A stretch of 64,000 bases of DNA from an uncultured Clostridia bacterium (GTDB lineage: Bacteria; Bacillota; Clostridia; Christensenellales; Borkfalkiaceae): NCBI GenBank assembly GCA_944342025.1, contig CALVMD010000006.1, positions 43,864 to 107,863 of the forward strand, in the 5' to 3' direction. Made by a program: the position numbers and the translations under genes. Below, piece after piece: positions 16,391-25,263 of this stretch (positions are counted from its first letter, which is position 1; every line of letters begins with the position of its first letter). The notes under the pieces are model-generated. The model made no database searches. It was not told where the DNA came from and saw only the letters and a program-made list of their open reading frames with translations.

Positions 16391-18166
16391 ATGTGCGGCA
16401 TCATCGGCTATGTGAGCGAGGGGGACTGCTGCGGCGCCTTATTCGACGCGCTCAGGCGGCTCGAATACCGCGGCTACGACTCGGCGGGGATCGCCGTGCT
16501 CGGGGAAAAGGGGTTCAGCGTCTGCAAAAAGCAGGGCGGGGTCTCAAACCTGGCATCTTTTTATGCGGCGGGCAATACGGGCGTCGGGCATACCCGCTGG
16601 GCAACGCACGGTGCGCCTTCGGACAAAAACGCCCATCCGCACCGCGCGGGCAAGATCGCGCTCGTACATAACGGCATCGTCGAAAATTACGCCGCGCTCA
16701 AAGCGGAGCTGGAGGCGGACGGGGAGCTGTTTTTGTCAGAAACGGACAGCGAAGTCATCGCAAAACTCATCTCCCGCGCCTATCGGGGAGATCTTCTCCG
16801 CGCGGTGCATGCCGCGCTCGGGCGGGCGGAGGGTGCGTATGCCGTCGCCGTCATTGCCGAGGACAGACCGGGCGAAATCGTCGCCGCGCGTTACAAAAGC
16901 CCGCTGATCGCGGGCTGCGGGAGGGAGGGATTGTTTGTTTGCAGCGACATTCCCGCCGTCGCGGCGGGCGCGGGATACATCGCCAAAGCGGAAGACGGAG
17001 AATTCGTGCGCATAGCGGACGGGGAGATCTGTTTTTACGACAGGGATCTGCGCCCCGTGCCCAAGGTGTTTTTCCGCCCGCAGGCAGACCTCGGCGCGGC
17101 GCCGTCCGATGCGGGCGGGTATTGCATGAGAAGGGAGATCGGCGAGATCCCCGCCGCCCTTCGCAGGACGTTTTGTGCGCTCGAAAAGACGGATTTTGCG
17201 CCCTGCGCCCGCGCGCTGCGCGGGGCGAAACGGATATTTGCCGTCGCCTGCGGCACGGCGTACCACAGTGCGCTCGCCTTCCGCGACGCGGCGGAAAGGG
17301 ACGTCGGCGTCCCCGTTCTGTGCTGCACGGCGGGGGAATTCCGTTACCGCCCGCCGTTGACGGAAAGAGGGGATCTGGTCGTGGCTGTCAGCCAGAGCGG
17401 CGAGACGGCGGACACCTTAGAGGCGGTGCGCCTTGCGAAGGAGCGGGGCGGCTACGTCGTAGCCGTCACCAACGCGGGCTGTTCTTCGCTGGCGTCTTTG
17501 GCGGATTTTACCCTCGTCATGCGCGCGGGCGCGGAGATCGCCGTCGCCGCCACAAAAAGCTACAATTGCCAGCTTCTGTGTCTTTGGTACCTGGCGGCGG
17601 AAATGCTCTTTTTCAAGAGGCAGAAATATCCCGATTGGTTTTCTTCGCTGCAAAAACTGCCTTCCGCGGCGGAAGAGACGATTTCCCTCTTTTCCGAGAT
17701 CGACCGCATCGCCGATTCTCTTAAAGATGCGGCGGCGATGTATTTTCTCGGAAGGGGCGCGGACGAATGCACCGCGCGCGAGGGAGCGCTTAAAGTCAAA
17801 GAGATCGCCTGCGTGTTCGCCGAAGGGCTCGCCGCGGGCGAGCTGAAACACGGCCCGCTCGCGCTGGTGCGCGAAGGGTTTCCCGTATTCATGACGGCGA
17901 CGCAGCCGCCCCTGTTTAAAAAATGCGAAAACGCCCTCGCCGAAGTGCGTTCCCGCGGCGGGTTCGCGGCGCTCTTTTCTCAGTCTGAAGAGGCGCTTTC
18001 TCAAAGCTGCGCCGACGTAAAGGTGCGCCTTCCCGCGCTGCCTGCGGCGCTCATGCCGTGTATCGCCGTCATCCCCCTTCAATACTTCGCGTACAGGATG
18101 TGTCTCGAACGCGGGCTGGATCCCGACAAGCCGAAAAACCTCGCCAAGAGCGTCACGGTCGAATAG
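16391..18166 (+). CDS. glmS: Glutamine-fructose-6-phosphate aminotransferase
   Basis: Makes glucosamine-6-phosphate from fructose-6-phosphate and glutamine, the entry step to UDP-GlcNAc. The 591-residue product starts MCGIIGYV, giving the N-terminal nucleophile Cys after Met removal. The glutaminase domain has HTRWATHG. Two SIS isomerase domains follow, with SQSGETADT and the C-terminal LAKSVTVE end that closes the sugar site. The start is three bases after the glmM stop. I see no glmS ribozyme in the intergenic space, and none would fit there. Confidence 0.96.
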   Translation: MCGIIGYVSEGDCCGALFDALRRLEYRGYDSAGIAVLGEKGFSVCKKQGGVSNLASFYAAGNTGVGHTRWATHGAPSDKNAHPHRAGKIALVHNGIVENYAALKAELEADGELFLSETDSEVIAKLISRAYRGDLLRAVHAALGRAEGAYAVAVIAEDRPGEIVAARYKSPLIAGCGREGLFVCSDIPAVAAGAGYIAKAEDGEFVRIADGEICFYDRDLRPVPKVFFRPQADLGAAPSDAGGYCMRREIGEIPAALRRTFCALEKTDFAPCARALRGAKRIFAVACGTAYHSALAFRDAAERDVGVPVLCCTAGEFRYRPPLTERGDLVVAVSQSGETADTLEAVRLAKERGGYVVAVTNAGCSSLASLADFTLVMRAGAEIAVAATKSYNCQLLCLWYLAAEMLFFKRQKYPDWFSSLQKLPSAAEETISLFSEIDRIADSLKDAAAMYFLGRGADECTAREGALKVKEIACVFAEGLAAGELKHGPLALVREGFPVFMTATQPPLFKKCENALAEVRSRGGFAALFSQSEEALSQSCADVKVRLPALPAALMPCIAVIPLQYFAYRMCLERGLDPDKPKNLAKSVTVE

Positions 18167-18204
18167 ACAACGGGGCGGTAAGGTGCGGCGGCAGGATAAA
18201 AAAA

Positions 18205-18239
18205 CGCGCAAAAGAGCGGAAACGGCGCTCTTTTGCGCG
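18205..18239 (-). terminator. Rho-independent terminator for the AraC-family gene
   Basis: A perfect 14-bp stem (18205-18218 with 18226-18239). The run of eight A on the + strand (18197-18204) becomes the U-tract only for minus-strand transcription, so it mainly serves the AraC regulator. It may also slow transcription from glmS. Confidence 0.8.
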
Positions 18240-18267
18240 GCGGGACAGGAAAATCGTTTTACAGAGG

Positions 18268-19080
18268 TCAGCGTTTTGTTTCGGGCGAAGACGCGCGGGC
18301 ATTTTCTCTGTAGGCGGAGGGAGACATCCCCGTCTTTGCTTTGAAAAAGTTGGAAAAATAATACTGGTTCTGGTATCCGAGGCTCAGCGCGATCGCGTTG
18401 ATCTCTTCCGACGTTGTTTCCAGCCGCTCTTTTGCCGAGCGGATCCTGCATTCGGAGATGTAATCCTGCGGGGAAAGCCCCGTCTTTTCCCGAAAGACTT
18501 TTCTGAGGTACCGGTCGCTCACGCCCAGCGACCGCGCGAGCCGCGCAAGCCCCGTTTCCCGTTCGCCGAAGTGTTCCTGAATGTAGCGAACGGCCTGTTC
18601 GGCGACGAGCGTGCCGGGATCGATATCCTTTTCGTCCGCGAATTGCAGCCAGTGCGTCAGCATGGCGCCGAAAACGGAGGAGACGTACGCCGAGCGGCCG
18701 CTGTCCGACAGGGCGGCGTAACACAGTTCGGGCCAATCTTCAGAAGGGTCGGTCACCGTCATCGGGCGGCAGAGGGGGAGAAGCAGGGAGGGGCATTCGA
18801 ATTCGAACCAATAAAAATGCCAGAAATTATCCTTTGTCCCGTATCGCCTGATGTCGGACGAAGAAAACAGCAAAAGGCTGTCCGCTCTCGGGGAAAAAGT
18901 CCCGTTTTTCAGCTCGATCACCCCTTCCCCCTCCATGGTGCGCAGGGCGATCGTGGTCTCGTCCGCGCGCGGCGCGTGCGAAACTTCGTAAGAGCCGTCC
19001 GCGCGTACGCTCCAGATCCTTCTGAGCGTGACGGTCGGGGCGCTGCGGGGCGATTCGGTTTGAGACATCGTGTTGTGCAT
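18268..19080 (-). CDS. AraC-family transcriptional regulator
   Basis: A DNA-binding regulator of 270 residues. The ATG at 19080 has AAGGAG upstream at good spacing; a TTG at 19134 would also be in frame but lacks such a site. The N-terminal ~130 residues form a cupin-like sugar-sensing domain (WHFYWFEFECP region). The C-terminal ~100 residues hold two helix-turn-helix units of AraC type (LARLARSLGVSDRYLRKVF and the INAIALSLGYQNQYYFS motif). It diverges from a UroD-like gene at 19208 with a short shared regulatory region, so it likely controls that gene and perhaps the wider sugar island. Confidence 0.9.
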   Translation of the reverse strand: MHNTMSQTESPRSAPTVTLRRIWSVRADGSYEVSHAPRADETTIALRTMEGEGVIELKNGTFSPRADSLLLFSSSDIRRYGTKDNFWHFYWFEFECPSLLLPLCRPMTVTDPSEDWPELCYAALSDSGRSAYVSSVFGAMLTHWLQFADEKDIDPGTLVAEQAVRYIQEHFGERETGLARLARSLGVSDRYLRKVFREKTGLSPQDYISECRIRSAKERLETTSEEINAIALSLGYQNQYYFSNFFKAKTGMSPSAYRENARASSPETKR

Positions 19081-19152
19081 GCTGAAACTCCTTGCCGCGC
19101 GCCGCCGGGCGGCGCGTTCCGAAAAGTATATCAAATCGGCCGTAAATGTGTA

Positions 19153-19198
19153 TTGACAATTCCCCGCATCGCGGTGTATAGTGTTAAAAAATGCGGGG
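19153..19198 (+). promoter_or_regulatory. Promoter with inverted-repeat operator candidate
   Basis: TTGACA (19153-19158) and TATAGT (19177-19182) are spaced 18 bp and drive the UroD-like gene. An 8-bp inverted repeat, CCCCGCAT (19162-19169) and ATGCGGGG (19191-19198), flanks the -10 element. It is a plausible regulator site or leader element. Confidence 0.65.
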
Positions 19199-19207
19199 GT
19201 TTGCTCT

Positions 19208-20329
19208 ATGGATGATAAAAAACGCAGAGATATAGCGAAATGCAGAGATTTTTATCTGCAAAAACCGGATGCGCCGCTCGTCATGCGCGAATTCGGCTGG
19301 TATACTTTGGACCGTTGGGAGAAGGAAGGGCATATCCGCCACGGGGAAGACATGAGGGCGCTGTTCGGGCTGGACGAGCCCGGAAATTTCTCCGTGCAGG
19401 AGCTGGGCTGGTGCGAAGCGGCTTTCGACCCTTGTTTCGAGGTCAAAGTCGTCGAAGACAGGGGAGACTACGAGGTCGTTCAGGACGTCGCCGGCAGAAA
19501 AGTCCTTTGTTTCAAGGGGCGGCGGAACGGATTCATGCCCGAATACCTCGATCATCCCGTCAAAGACCGCAAAACCTGGGAAGAGGACGTCAAATGGCGG
19601 TTGGATCCGCACAGCAAAGGGCGCGCGGAGCGGTTCAAAAAGACGCTGCCCGCGGTGCTTGAAGCCGTTTCGGAAGGAAAGATCATCACGGAAAAGTCGA
19701 TCGGCGGCTATATGTTTCTGCGCTCTTTGATGGGGCCGGAAAAGCTGCTGTATACTTTTTACGACGATCCCGAGCTGATACACGACTGCATGCGGACGTG
19801 GCTTGCCCTTGCGGATGCGGTGATCGCCGAGCATCAGAAATATTTCGACATAGACGAGCTGTTTATCGCGGAAGACATCTGCTATAACGTTTCCAGCCTC
19901 ATATCGCACGACATGATCCGTCAGTTTTTGTTCCCGTATTACGCGCAGCTGTTGGAAAATATCCGCAAGAGGCAGAAGGATAAGGGCAGAAAACTTTACT
20001 TTCAGGTCGATACCGACGGAGCTGCGCGCACCGTCATCGACCTGTATAAAGAGATCGGCATGAATTTCATGTCTCCGTTCGAAGTCGCCGCCGGAAACGA
20101 CGTCGTGGAACTTCGCAAAAAATATCCCGACCTTCTGATGACGGGCGGATTCGACAAGCGCATCCTGTTTACCGGCAAAGAGGCCATCGACAGAGAAGTG
20201 GACAGGATCATGCCGTTCATGCGCAAATACGGCGGATATATCCCCACGTGCGACCACGGCGTGCCCGAAGAAGTCTCGTTCGAAAATTACGTGCATTTCC
20301 GCAAACGGCTGAAAGAGTTTTCAGAATAA
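19208..20329 (+). CDS. Uroporphyrinogen decarboxylase superfamily protein (UroD-like 1)
   Basis: A 373-residue protein with the UroD/methyltransferase TIM-barrel fold. I take ATG 19208; an in-frame GTG at 19181 overlaps the -10 element. The C-terminal pattern (MTGGFDKR, then YIPTCDHGVPEEVSFENYVHFR) is characteristic of the UroD-like proteins often found in sugar-utilisation loci. The HxC zinc motif of MtaA-type corrinoid methyltransferases is missing: the equivalent strand reads FQVDTDGA. Neighbouring genes are for carbohydrate sensing and uptake, not haem synthesis, so haem decarboxylation is unlikely. The substrate is unknown. It is monocistronic, ended by a strong terminator. Confidence 0.82.
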   Translation: MDDKKRRDIAKCRDFYLQKPDAPLVMREFGWYTLDRWEKEGHIRHGEDMRALFGLDEPGNFSVQELGWCEAAFDPCFEVKVVEDRGDYEVVQDVAGRKVLCFKGRRNGFMPEYLDHPVKDRKTWEEDVKWRLDPHSKGRAERFKKTLPAVLEAVSEGKIITEKSIGGYMFLRSLMGPEKLLYTFYDDPELIHDCMRTWLALADAVIAEHQKYFDIDELFIAEDICYNVSSLISHDMIRQFLFPYYAQLLENIRKRQKDKGRKLYFQVDTDGAARTVIDLYKEIGMNFMSPFEVAAGNDVVELRKKYPDLLMTGGFDKRILFTGKEAIDREVDRIMPFMRKYGGYIPTCDHGVPEEVSFENYVHFRKRLKEFSE

Positions 20330-20347
20330 CGCCGCTCATAAAAACGG

Positions 20348-20375
20348 GCGCCGGGCTTTTGCCCGGCGCTTTTTT
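20348..20375 (+). terminator. Rho-independent terminator
   Basis: A perfect 9-bp stem (20348-20356 with 20361-20369) has a TTTT loop and six T after it. It ends the UroD-like gene and faces the end of the sensor kinase gene. Confidence 0.92.
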
Positions 20376-20389
20376 GCGTCAGCGCCCGT

Positions 20390-22138
20390 TCAGCAGGGGA
20401 TATAGATGAGCAGCACGGTCCCGCCGCCCTTGCGTTTGGAAAATTCCATGCGCGTCTTTTCGCCGAACTGCATGCGCAGGCGCGCGTTCACGTTATAAAG
20501 CCCCAGGTTCGAAGTCGGTTCGCGGTCGGTGAGCGCCTTTTGTATGGCGTCCGGATCGGGGTCTTTTCCGTTGTTTTCCAGCTTGAGGACGAGGAATTCG
20601 TCCTGCAATTGGGTAGACAGCTTTATGAACGGATCGCTAAGCTCGTCCTGACATTCGCGTATCCCGTGTTGGATCGCGTTTTCCACCAAGGGCTGCAAGG
20701 TCAGCTTGGGCAGGTAAAATGTATCCGCGTGCCGCGATTTGACGGTAAACTTAATATCCATGGAGTAGCAGAAATTCTGTATCTGAATATATTTGCGGAT
20801 GTTGTCGATTTCGTTGTCGAGGGTGACGAGCTTATACGGCTCGTAAGTGGCGTAACGCAGCAGATCGGACAGCGTGGCGATCGAGTTTGCGACCTGCGGA
20901 TGCGACCCGATGACGGAAAAGCCGATAGAATCGAGCGTGTTGTACAGGAAGTGCGGGTTGATCATCTTTTGCAGAAGTTTGAGCTCGGCTTCCTGCTTTT
21001 CTCGGTTGCTTCGGTTGATCTCGTCGATCTGCAGGGTGATCTGATGCAGAAGCTGATTGAAAGAGGTGTACAGGGTATAAATCTCCAAACAGGGGTTTTC
21101 CGTTTTGACCTCCTGCGTGTAATCTCCCGAAGCGATGATCGTTTGCATGGTATCCGAAAGTTTTGTGATCGGGGTGCAGATGACGCTGGGGATGAACCGG
21201 TGAGACAGCAGAAAAATGATCAGCACCATGACGACGGTAGAGACCAGTGAGATCAGGATCAGCGGAAGGGTGGAGCTGTTGATCGTGTCGTAGTTGATCA
21301 TGTGCATGATCTGCCAGTTTGTGTTCAGTTCGATCATCTGTACGAGATAGTTGGCAGAACGCGTGCGCAGATCGAAAGACTTGATACGATAATAGTCGAA
21401 GGCGTAGTTCGCGCTTTCGGCAAGGGCATCGTTCACGACCGTGTCGGAAATATTGTCCTGCACGCCGAAAGTCGTCCCGTCGGGCGCGATCAGAAACACG
21501 TTCTGGTCGGACGAACTCATGAAATTTTGCAAAGAATCGGTCAGGTCGGTATAGTGGATGGTGATGTATACCGTTCCGATATAGACGGGGGACGGCGTCG
21601 TGACCTCGGGGCGGTAAAGGATGCCGCGCGAAAAAGTCAGGAACGAGCTGTCGCTCAAAGAGCGGTAGATCTCAATGTCGGAAGTCGCGTTCGGTTCGTC
21701 GGCGCACACGTCGGAGCTCACGATGTTCTGCGTTTCGGAGAGGAAAAGTTCGGAAACGGGATAAGAACTGTCGATCGCGATCTTAAAAGTCGCCGTGTAA
21801 AAATAAGTTCTCGCGGGGATATAGATGTTGAGGAGAAAATAATTTTCCAGCCGCTCTTTCAGTTCGGTCTTTTGCGCGCTGTCCATCTCGTCGGGGTCGG
21901 CGGTGCGGATCGCGTCGACGATGCTGTCTGAATAGGACGGGTAGATGAGGAGCTCGTAAAGCCGGATCAGCCGGTTGTCCACGTTCTGCTTTTGCAGCGT
22001 CATGATGTCGTTCAGGTTTTGCAGGATCTCATTCGTGTACAGAGAGCGGGTAAAAAAGAGAGAAATGATATTGGACAAGAGCATCAGAGAAAGAAACGAG
22101 AGAAAAACGATGCGGAATACTTTGCTTGTCAGTTTCAT
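20390..22138 (-). CDS. YesM-type sensor histidine kinase
   Basis: A membrane sensor kinase of 582 residues. Transmembrane helices at about 8-29 and 292-313 bracket a large extracellular dCACHE-like sensor. A HAMP domain follows (CTPITKLSDTMQTI). The His_kinase domain carries the phosphoacceptor His396 in INPHFLYN. The HATPase domain has an N box (LVENAIQHGI) and a terminal NVNARLRMQFG segment. This is the sugar-locus kinase family paired with AraC-type response regulators. Its start overlaps the stop of the regulator gene by four bases, so the two are co-translated. Confidence 0.93.
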   Translation of the reverse strand: MKLTSKVFRIVFLSFLSLMLLSNIISLFFTRSLYTNEILQNLNDIMTLQKQNVDNRLIRLYELLIYPSYSDSIVDAIRTADPDEMDSAQKTELKERLENYFLLNIYIPARTYFYTATFKIAIDSSYPVSELFLSETQNIVSSDVCADEPNATSDIEIYRSLSDSSFLTFSRGILYRPEVTTPSPVYIGTVYITIHYTDLTDSLQNFMSSSDQNVFLIAPDGTTFGVQDNISDTVVNDALAESANYAFDYYRIKSFDLRTRSANYLVQMIELNTNWQIMHMINYDTINSSTLPLILISLVSTVVMVLIIFLLSHRFIPSVICTPITKLSDTMQTIIASGDYTQEVKTENPCLEIYTLYTSFNQLLHQITLQIDEINRSNREKQEAELKLLQKMINPHFLYNTLDSIGFSVIGSHPQVANSIATLSDLLRYATYEPYKLVTLDNEIDNIRKYIQIQNFCYSMDIKFTVKSRHADTFYLPKLTLQPLVENAIQHGIRECQDELSDPFIKLSTQLQDEFLVLKLENNGKDPDPDAIQKALTDREPTSNLGLYNVNARLRMQFGEKTRMEFSKRKGGGTVLLIYIPC

Positions 22139-23202
22139 TTCAGATTCCTCTGGATATATTTTTTGCGGTAGTCGGAGGGCGACGCGTCGAAATATTTTTT
22201 AAATACCCGCATGAAATAGTGTGCGTCGTAATATCCGACCTTTTTTGCGATCTCCGCCACTTTCATGGAAGTCTCTTTCAGACATCGGCATGCTTCGTCC
22301 ATGCGCAGATCCGTGATGTAAGAGGTGATGCTCATAAAGTTATATTTTTTGAAGATCGTGCACAGATAGCTCTGGCTGATGTTGAAATTGTCGGAAATGG
22401 ACGAAAGAGAGATGTCGGGGGAATCGAAATGCGCCCGGATGTAATCTTTGATGCTTGCGGCAAGTTTGTCCGCCCCGAAATTTCTTGTCTCAATGACGAT
22501 GCCGCATATTTTTTTACACAATTTTCCTAGGAACTCCTGTATGTGCCGAACCGATGCCGCTTTGTTGATCGAAAGAAGCATAAAATCGAGCGAAATTTCC
22601 AGCTCGCTGTCCGCGATGCCGAGTTTGTGCGTAAAATTGAAGAGCACGACCGCCAGATCGGTCGCGATTTTTTTATAGGAATCGTAATCGCCGCTGACTT
22701 TTTCCGCAAGTTCGCCTAAAAGCCGGCAGCAGTCTTCCGCGCGCCCCTCTTTCAGCGCGTCGAGAAGGGCGGTCGTTTTGCCGCTGTCCGCCACCATGTT
22801 GGCGGCGGAGGAAAGGTTGTTCAGCCGCGCGTCCAGTTTTTGCAGGTTTTGCGCAATGTCGTCGATCTTTTCCGAATCGATGGGTTTGAGGATAAAATTC
22901 GAAACGCCGTATTCCATCGCTTTTTTCGCGTATTCGAACTCGTCGTAGGAAGAAATGATCATGAGTTCGATGCCCGGCATCGTCTTTTTCAATTCCCTGA
23001 TCAGGCTCAGCCCGTCCATGATCGGCATTCTTATATCGGTGATGACGACGTTCGGACGGCACTCGGCCGCGGCGGCGAGCGCCTGTTTCCCGTTATAGGC
23101 AACGGCGATCTCCGCGACGGTATCCTTTGCCCTCTCTTCGAGCAGGGCTTTCAGTCCGCGGACGGTGATTTTGTTGTCGTCGACAAGCAATACTTTCAGC
23201 AT
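22135..23202 (-). CDS. YesN-type response regulator (receiver plus AraC HTH)
   Basis: A response regulator of 355 residues. The receiver domain (1-120) has the acidic pocket LLVDDN and phosphorylation site Asp56 in VITDIRMP. A linker follows, then a C-terminal AraC-type double helix-turn-helix (about 250-355; SYLCTIFKKYNFMS and AEIAKKVGYYDAHYFMRVFKKYF). It is the first gene of the pair with the YesM-like kinase and has its own promoter. It diverges from the ABC substrate-binding protein gene, the usual arrangement where the pair activates import of the sensed oligosaccharide. Confidence 0.93.
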   Translation of the reverse strand: MLKVLLVDDNKITVRGLKALLEERAKDTVAEIAVAYNGKQALAAAAECRPNVVITDIRMPIMDGLSLIRELKKTMPGIELMIISSYDEFEYAKKAMEYGVSNFILKPIDSEKIDDIAQNLQKLDARLNNLSSAANMVADSGKTTALLDALKEGRAEDCCRLLGELAEKVSGDYDSYKKIATDLAVVLFNFTHKLGIADSELEISLDFMLLSINKAASVRHIQEFLGKLCKKICGIVIETRNFGADKLAASIKDYIRAHFDSPDISLSSISDNFNISQSYLCTIFKKYNFMSITSYITDLRMDEACRCLKETSMKVAEIAKKVGYYDAHYFMRVFKKYFDASPSDYRKKYIQRNLK

Positions 23203-23239
23203 ACGAGCGCCTCTGAACGGTAAAAAATTTTATAGGCTG

Positions 23240-23269
23240 ATTATAACATTATCTGTCTCGGATTGTAAA
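23240..23269 (-). promoter_or_regulatory. Promoter of the response regulator/kinase operon
   Basis: On the minus strand, TTTACA (23269-23264) and a perfect TATAAT (23245-23240) are spaced 18 bp, about 40 bp upstream of the regulator start. Confidence 0.7.
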
Positions 23270-23321
23270 TAGAGGTGGACATAAGAGTGTAAGATAATCC
23301 ACTTTTTCAAAGAATTGCATC

Positions 23322-23350
23322 TTGTCAAAAGCGGAAAAGTGCGGCATAAT
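23322..23350 (+). promoter_or_regulatory. Promoter of the sugar-import/catabolism gene run
   Basis: TTGTCA (23322-23327) and CATAAT (23345-23350) are spaced 17 bp, upstream of the substrate-binding protein gene. The -10 is sub-optimal, as expected for an activated promoter. The 50 bp upstream are AT-rich and are the likely place for the response regulator to bind. Confidence 0.65.
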
Positions 23351-23396
23351 AGACACGCAAACAAGAAAATTGTTTAGCAATAAGGAGGAACGACGG

Positions 23397-25154
23397 ATGA
23401 AGAAGCTGAGAAGCGTTTTGACAGTCGTGATGGCCGCGATGCTGGCCGCTACGCTGTTGATCGCAAGTGCCTGCTCGGGCGGCGGATCCAAAAAAGAGAT
23501 CGTTGTCATGACGTGGCACGGACCGTACGACAGTACACAGTATTATCAGGGCTATAAGTACCTGGAAGAGGAGTATGAAAAAGAGCATTCCGACGTAGAC
23601 ATCGTTCTGCGCAGCGAGCCCGATTCGCAGTATTCCCAGATTTTGGAAACGGGATTTTCGGGCGGAACGGCTCCCGACGTCATTCTCATGAAATCGGCAC
23701 AGAGAAGCACGTATTTGTCTGACTTGCTCGATCTGACGCCTTATTTCCTTGAGAAGAGCGCCTATTCCGATTCCGACCGCTGGATCGACGATTTTATCGG
23801 CGGGATGAACAGCTTTAAGCTCGAAAACAGCGGCGCGGACGACGAAGCCGCGCTCGGTTACATGTTTGTACCTTTCGACAGCAACCCCAACTTTACGGAA
23901 GAGACGATGTTCATCTTCAACACGAAGCAGATTGCCGAAGCGGGGCTCGATCCGAACGACCCGCCCGAAACGTATGAAGAGTTCTTTACCTGGATGGAAG
24001 CGCTGCGCGTGGATTTCCCCGACGGCATCATCGCGGGCAATTCAGACGTAGGCACGAAACTTTCTCACATTCACTTTGAGTTCGGCAATCATTATTTTGA
24101 CAGCTTTTTCGATGAAAAATACTCGACCGACGATGTTTCCGATGCTCTTTTCTGGGACAAAACGTATATCGTTTTGACCTATTCGCAGGAAGGGTTCGAG
24201 GACGAACTCGACGCTGCAGGACGGCAGGTCCCCATTTCGGGCGGGCCGATGGCGATCGACTCCGCGCCGTATAACGACGCGATGACCGAATTCGGCCGTC
24301 ACTATCTCGAACAGTACCGCGAAGGCTGGATCAGCACGAGCGATACCGACGCTTCCCTGCTCTTTACGCGCGGCGACGTGCCCATGTATACGGTCACGCC
24401 GAACACGTACGATACGCTTTTGAGCGACGTCGCGTCGATGGGCGGCGACAAATTCAACCAGGGCGAAAATGCGACGGGTATGTTCCCCGTGCCGTACCTG
24501 GATGCCGCCACGCTCGATTATGCGGTCGAAAAGGGTTGGATCACGCAGGCGCAGGCCGACAGTGCGGAACCCTGGATCGCGGGCAAATACAGCGCGCAGA
24601 CGGGCGGTCAGTTCGATTTCGGCTTTACCGTTAACAGGAAAGTGGGCGAAAATCAGGAAAAACTGGACATCGTCATCGATTTCCTGCAGTTTGCGACCAG
24701 CAAAGACATTCAGGAAGAGTACGTCGTCAAGGCGAACTCCATTTCCCCGATCGACGGAGTCCCGATCCCCGAGAGCGTTTCCAGATTCAGCTCTCCCGAA
24801 CCCGAAGACGGCTATGCGACGCAGCTTGTCGGCGGCTACGCGTTTGAATGGGGCCTCGGGCCGGACGATAACTGGGGCGTTACGACCTATGACTACATGC
24901 TTGGCGAAAACAAGCACGGTTATAAGAACGCGACCGAGCTGATCACGGCTCTTTCCGATCCGCTTTGGTACGGAGACATTCTCCAGCTGAGCGCCTACAA
25001 AGAGGCGATGGACACGAAACAGGCCGAATACGACGCGACGACCGACGAGGCGATGAAACAGATCAAAGAGCTCGAGCTGAAGATCGCGACGTACCGGTAC
25101 GAGCTTTACAAAGATTATTACTACGAAAAGACGGGCCCTCTGACCTCTAAGTAA
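23397..25154 (+). CDS. ABC transporter substrate-binding lipoprotein (sugar, CUT1 type)
   Basis: Extracellular solute-binding protein of 585 residues that captures an oligosaccharide for the permeases encoded next. ATG at 23397 follows AAGGAGG; the signal peptide (KKLRSVLTVVMAAML) ends in a lipobox at SAC. It belongs to family 1 solute-binding proteins but is longer than the ~420-residue norm, resembling the large binding proteins linked to YesMN systems. Aromatic residues are frequent in the mature part, as expected for glycan stacking. It is the first gene of the import operon. A strong RNA hairpin separates it from the permease genes and may keep its message abundant. Confidence 0.92.
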   Translation: MKKLRSVLTVVMAAMLAATLLIASACSGGGSKKEIVVMTWHGPYDSTQYYQGYKYLEEEYEKEHSDVDIVLRSEPDSQYSQILETGFSGGTAPDVILMKSAQRSTYLSDLLDLTPYFLEKSAYSDSDRWIDDFIGGMNSFKLENSGADDEAALGYMFVPFDSNPNFTEETMFIFNTKQIAEAGLDPNDPPETYEEFFTWMEALRVDFPDGIIAGNSDVGTKLSHIHFEFGNHYFDSFFDEKYSTDDVSDALFWDKTYIVLTYSQEGFEDELDAAGRQVPISGGPMAIDSAPYNDAMTEFGRHYLEQYREGWISTSDTDASLLFTRGDVPMYTVTPNTYDTLLSDVASMGGDKFNQGENATGMFPVPYLDAATLDYAVEKGWITQAQADSAEPWIAGKYSAQTGGQFDFGFTVNRKVGENQEKLDIVIDFLQFATSKDIQEEYVVKANSISPIDGVPIPESVSRFSSPEPEDGYATQLVGGYAFEWGLGPDDNWGVTTYDYMLGENKHGYKNATELITALSDPLWYGDILQLSAYKEAMDTKQAEYDATTDEAMKQIKELELKIATYRYELYKDYYYEKTGPLTSK

Positions 25155-25191
25155 AGCATAAGGATCTTATCGAACAAACACATGTTTTTCG

Positions 25192-25225
25192 GGATAAAGG
25201 CGCAGCGGACGCTGCGCCTTTATCC
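25192..25225 (+). other. Intercistronic RNA hairpin
   Basis: A 16-bp perfect stem (25192-25207 with 25210-25225) has almost no loop and no T-run after it. It lies in the 109-bp gap between the binding-protein and permease genes. Such hairpins commonly block 3' exonucleases and raise the ratio of binding protein to permease. Confidence 0.7.
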
Positions 25226-25263
25226 TAAAAACGAAAGAAACGAAAAAAGCGGCGGGGTTGGAA

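Noticed and set aside
16388-16391. glmS ribozyme/riboswitch
   Set aside because: glmS starts three bases after glmM inside an operon; there is no space for the element, and none was seen at the operon start.
18167-18267. Hairpin at 18205-18239 as terminator of the glm operon
   Set aside because: The T-run is only on the minus-strand side, so it primarily serves the AraC gene; I see no separate + strand terminator.
19181-19207. GTG at 19181 as start of UroD-like 1
   Set aside because: The codon overlaps the TATAGT -10 element, so it cannot be in the transcript from that promoter; ATG 19208 is used.
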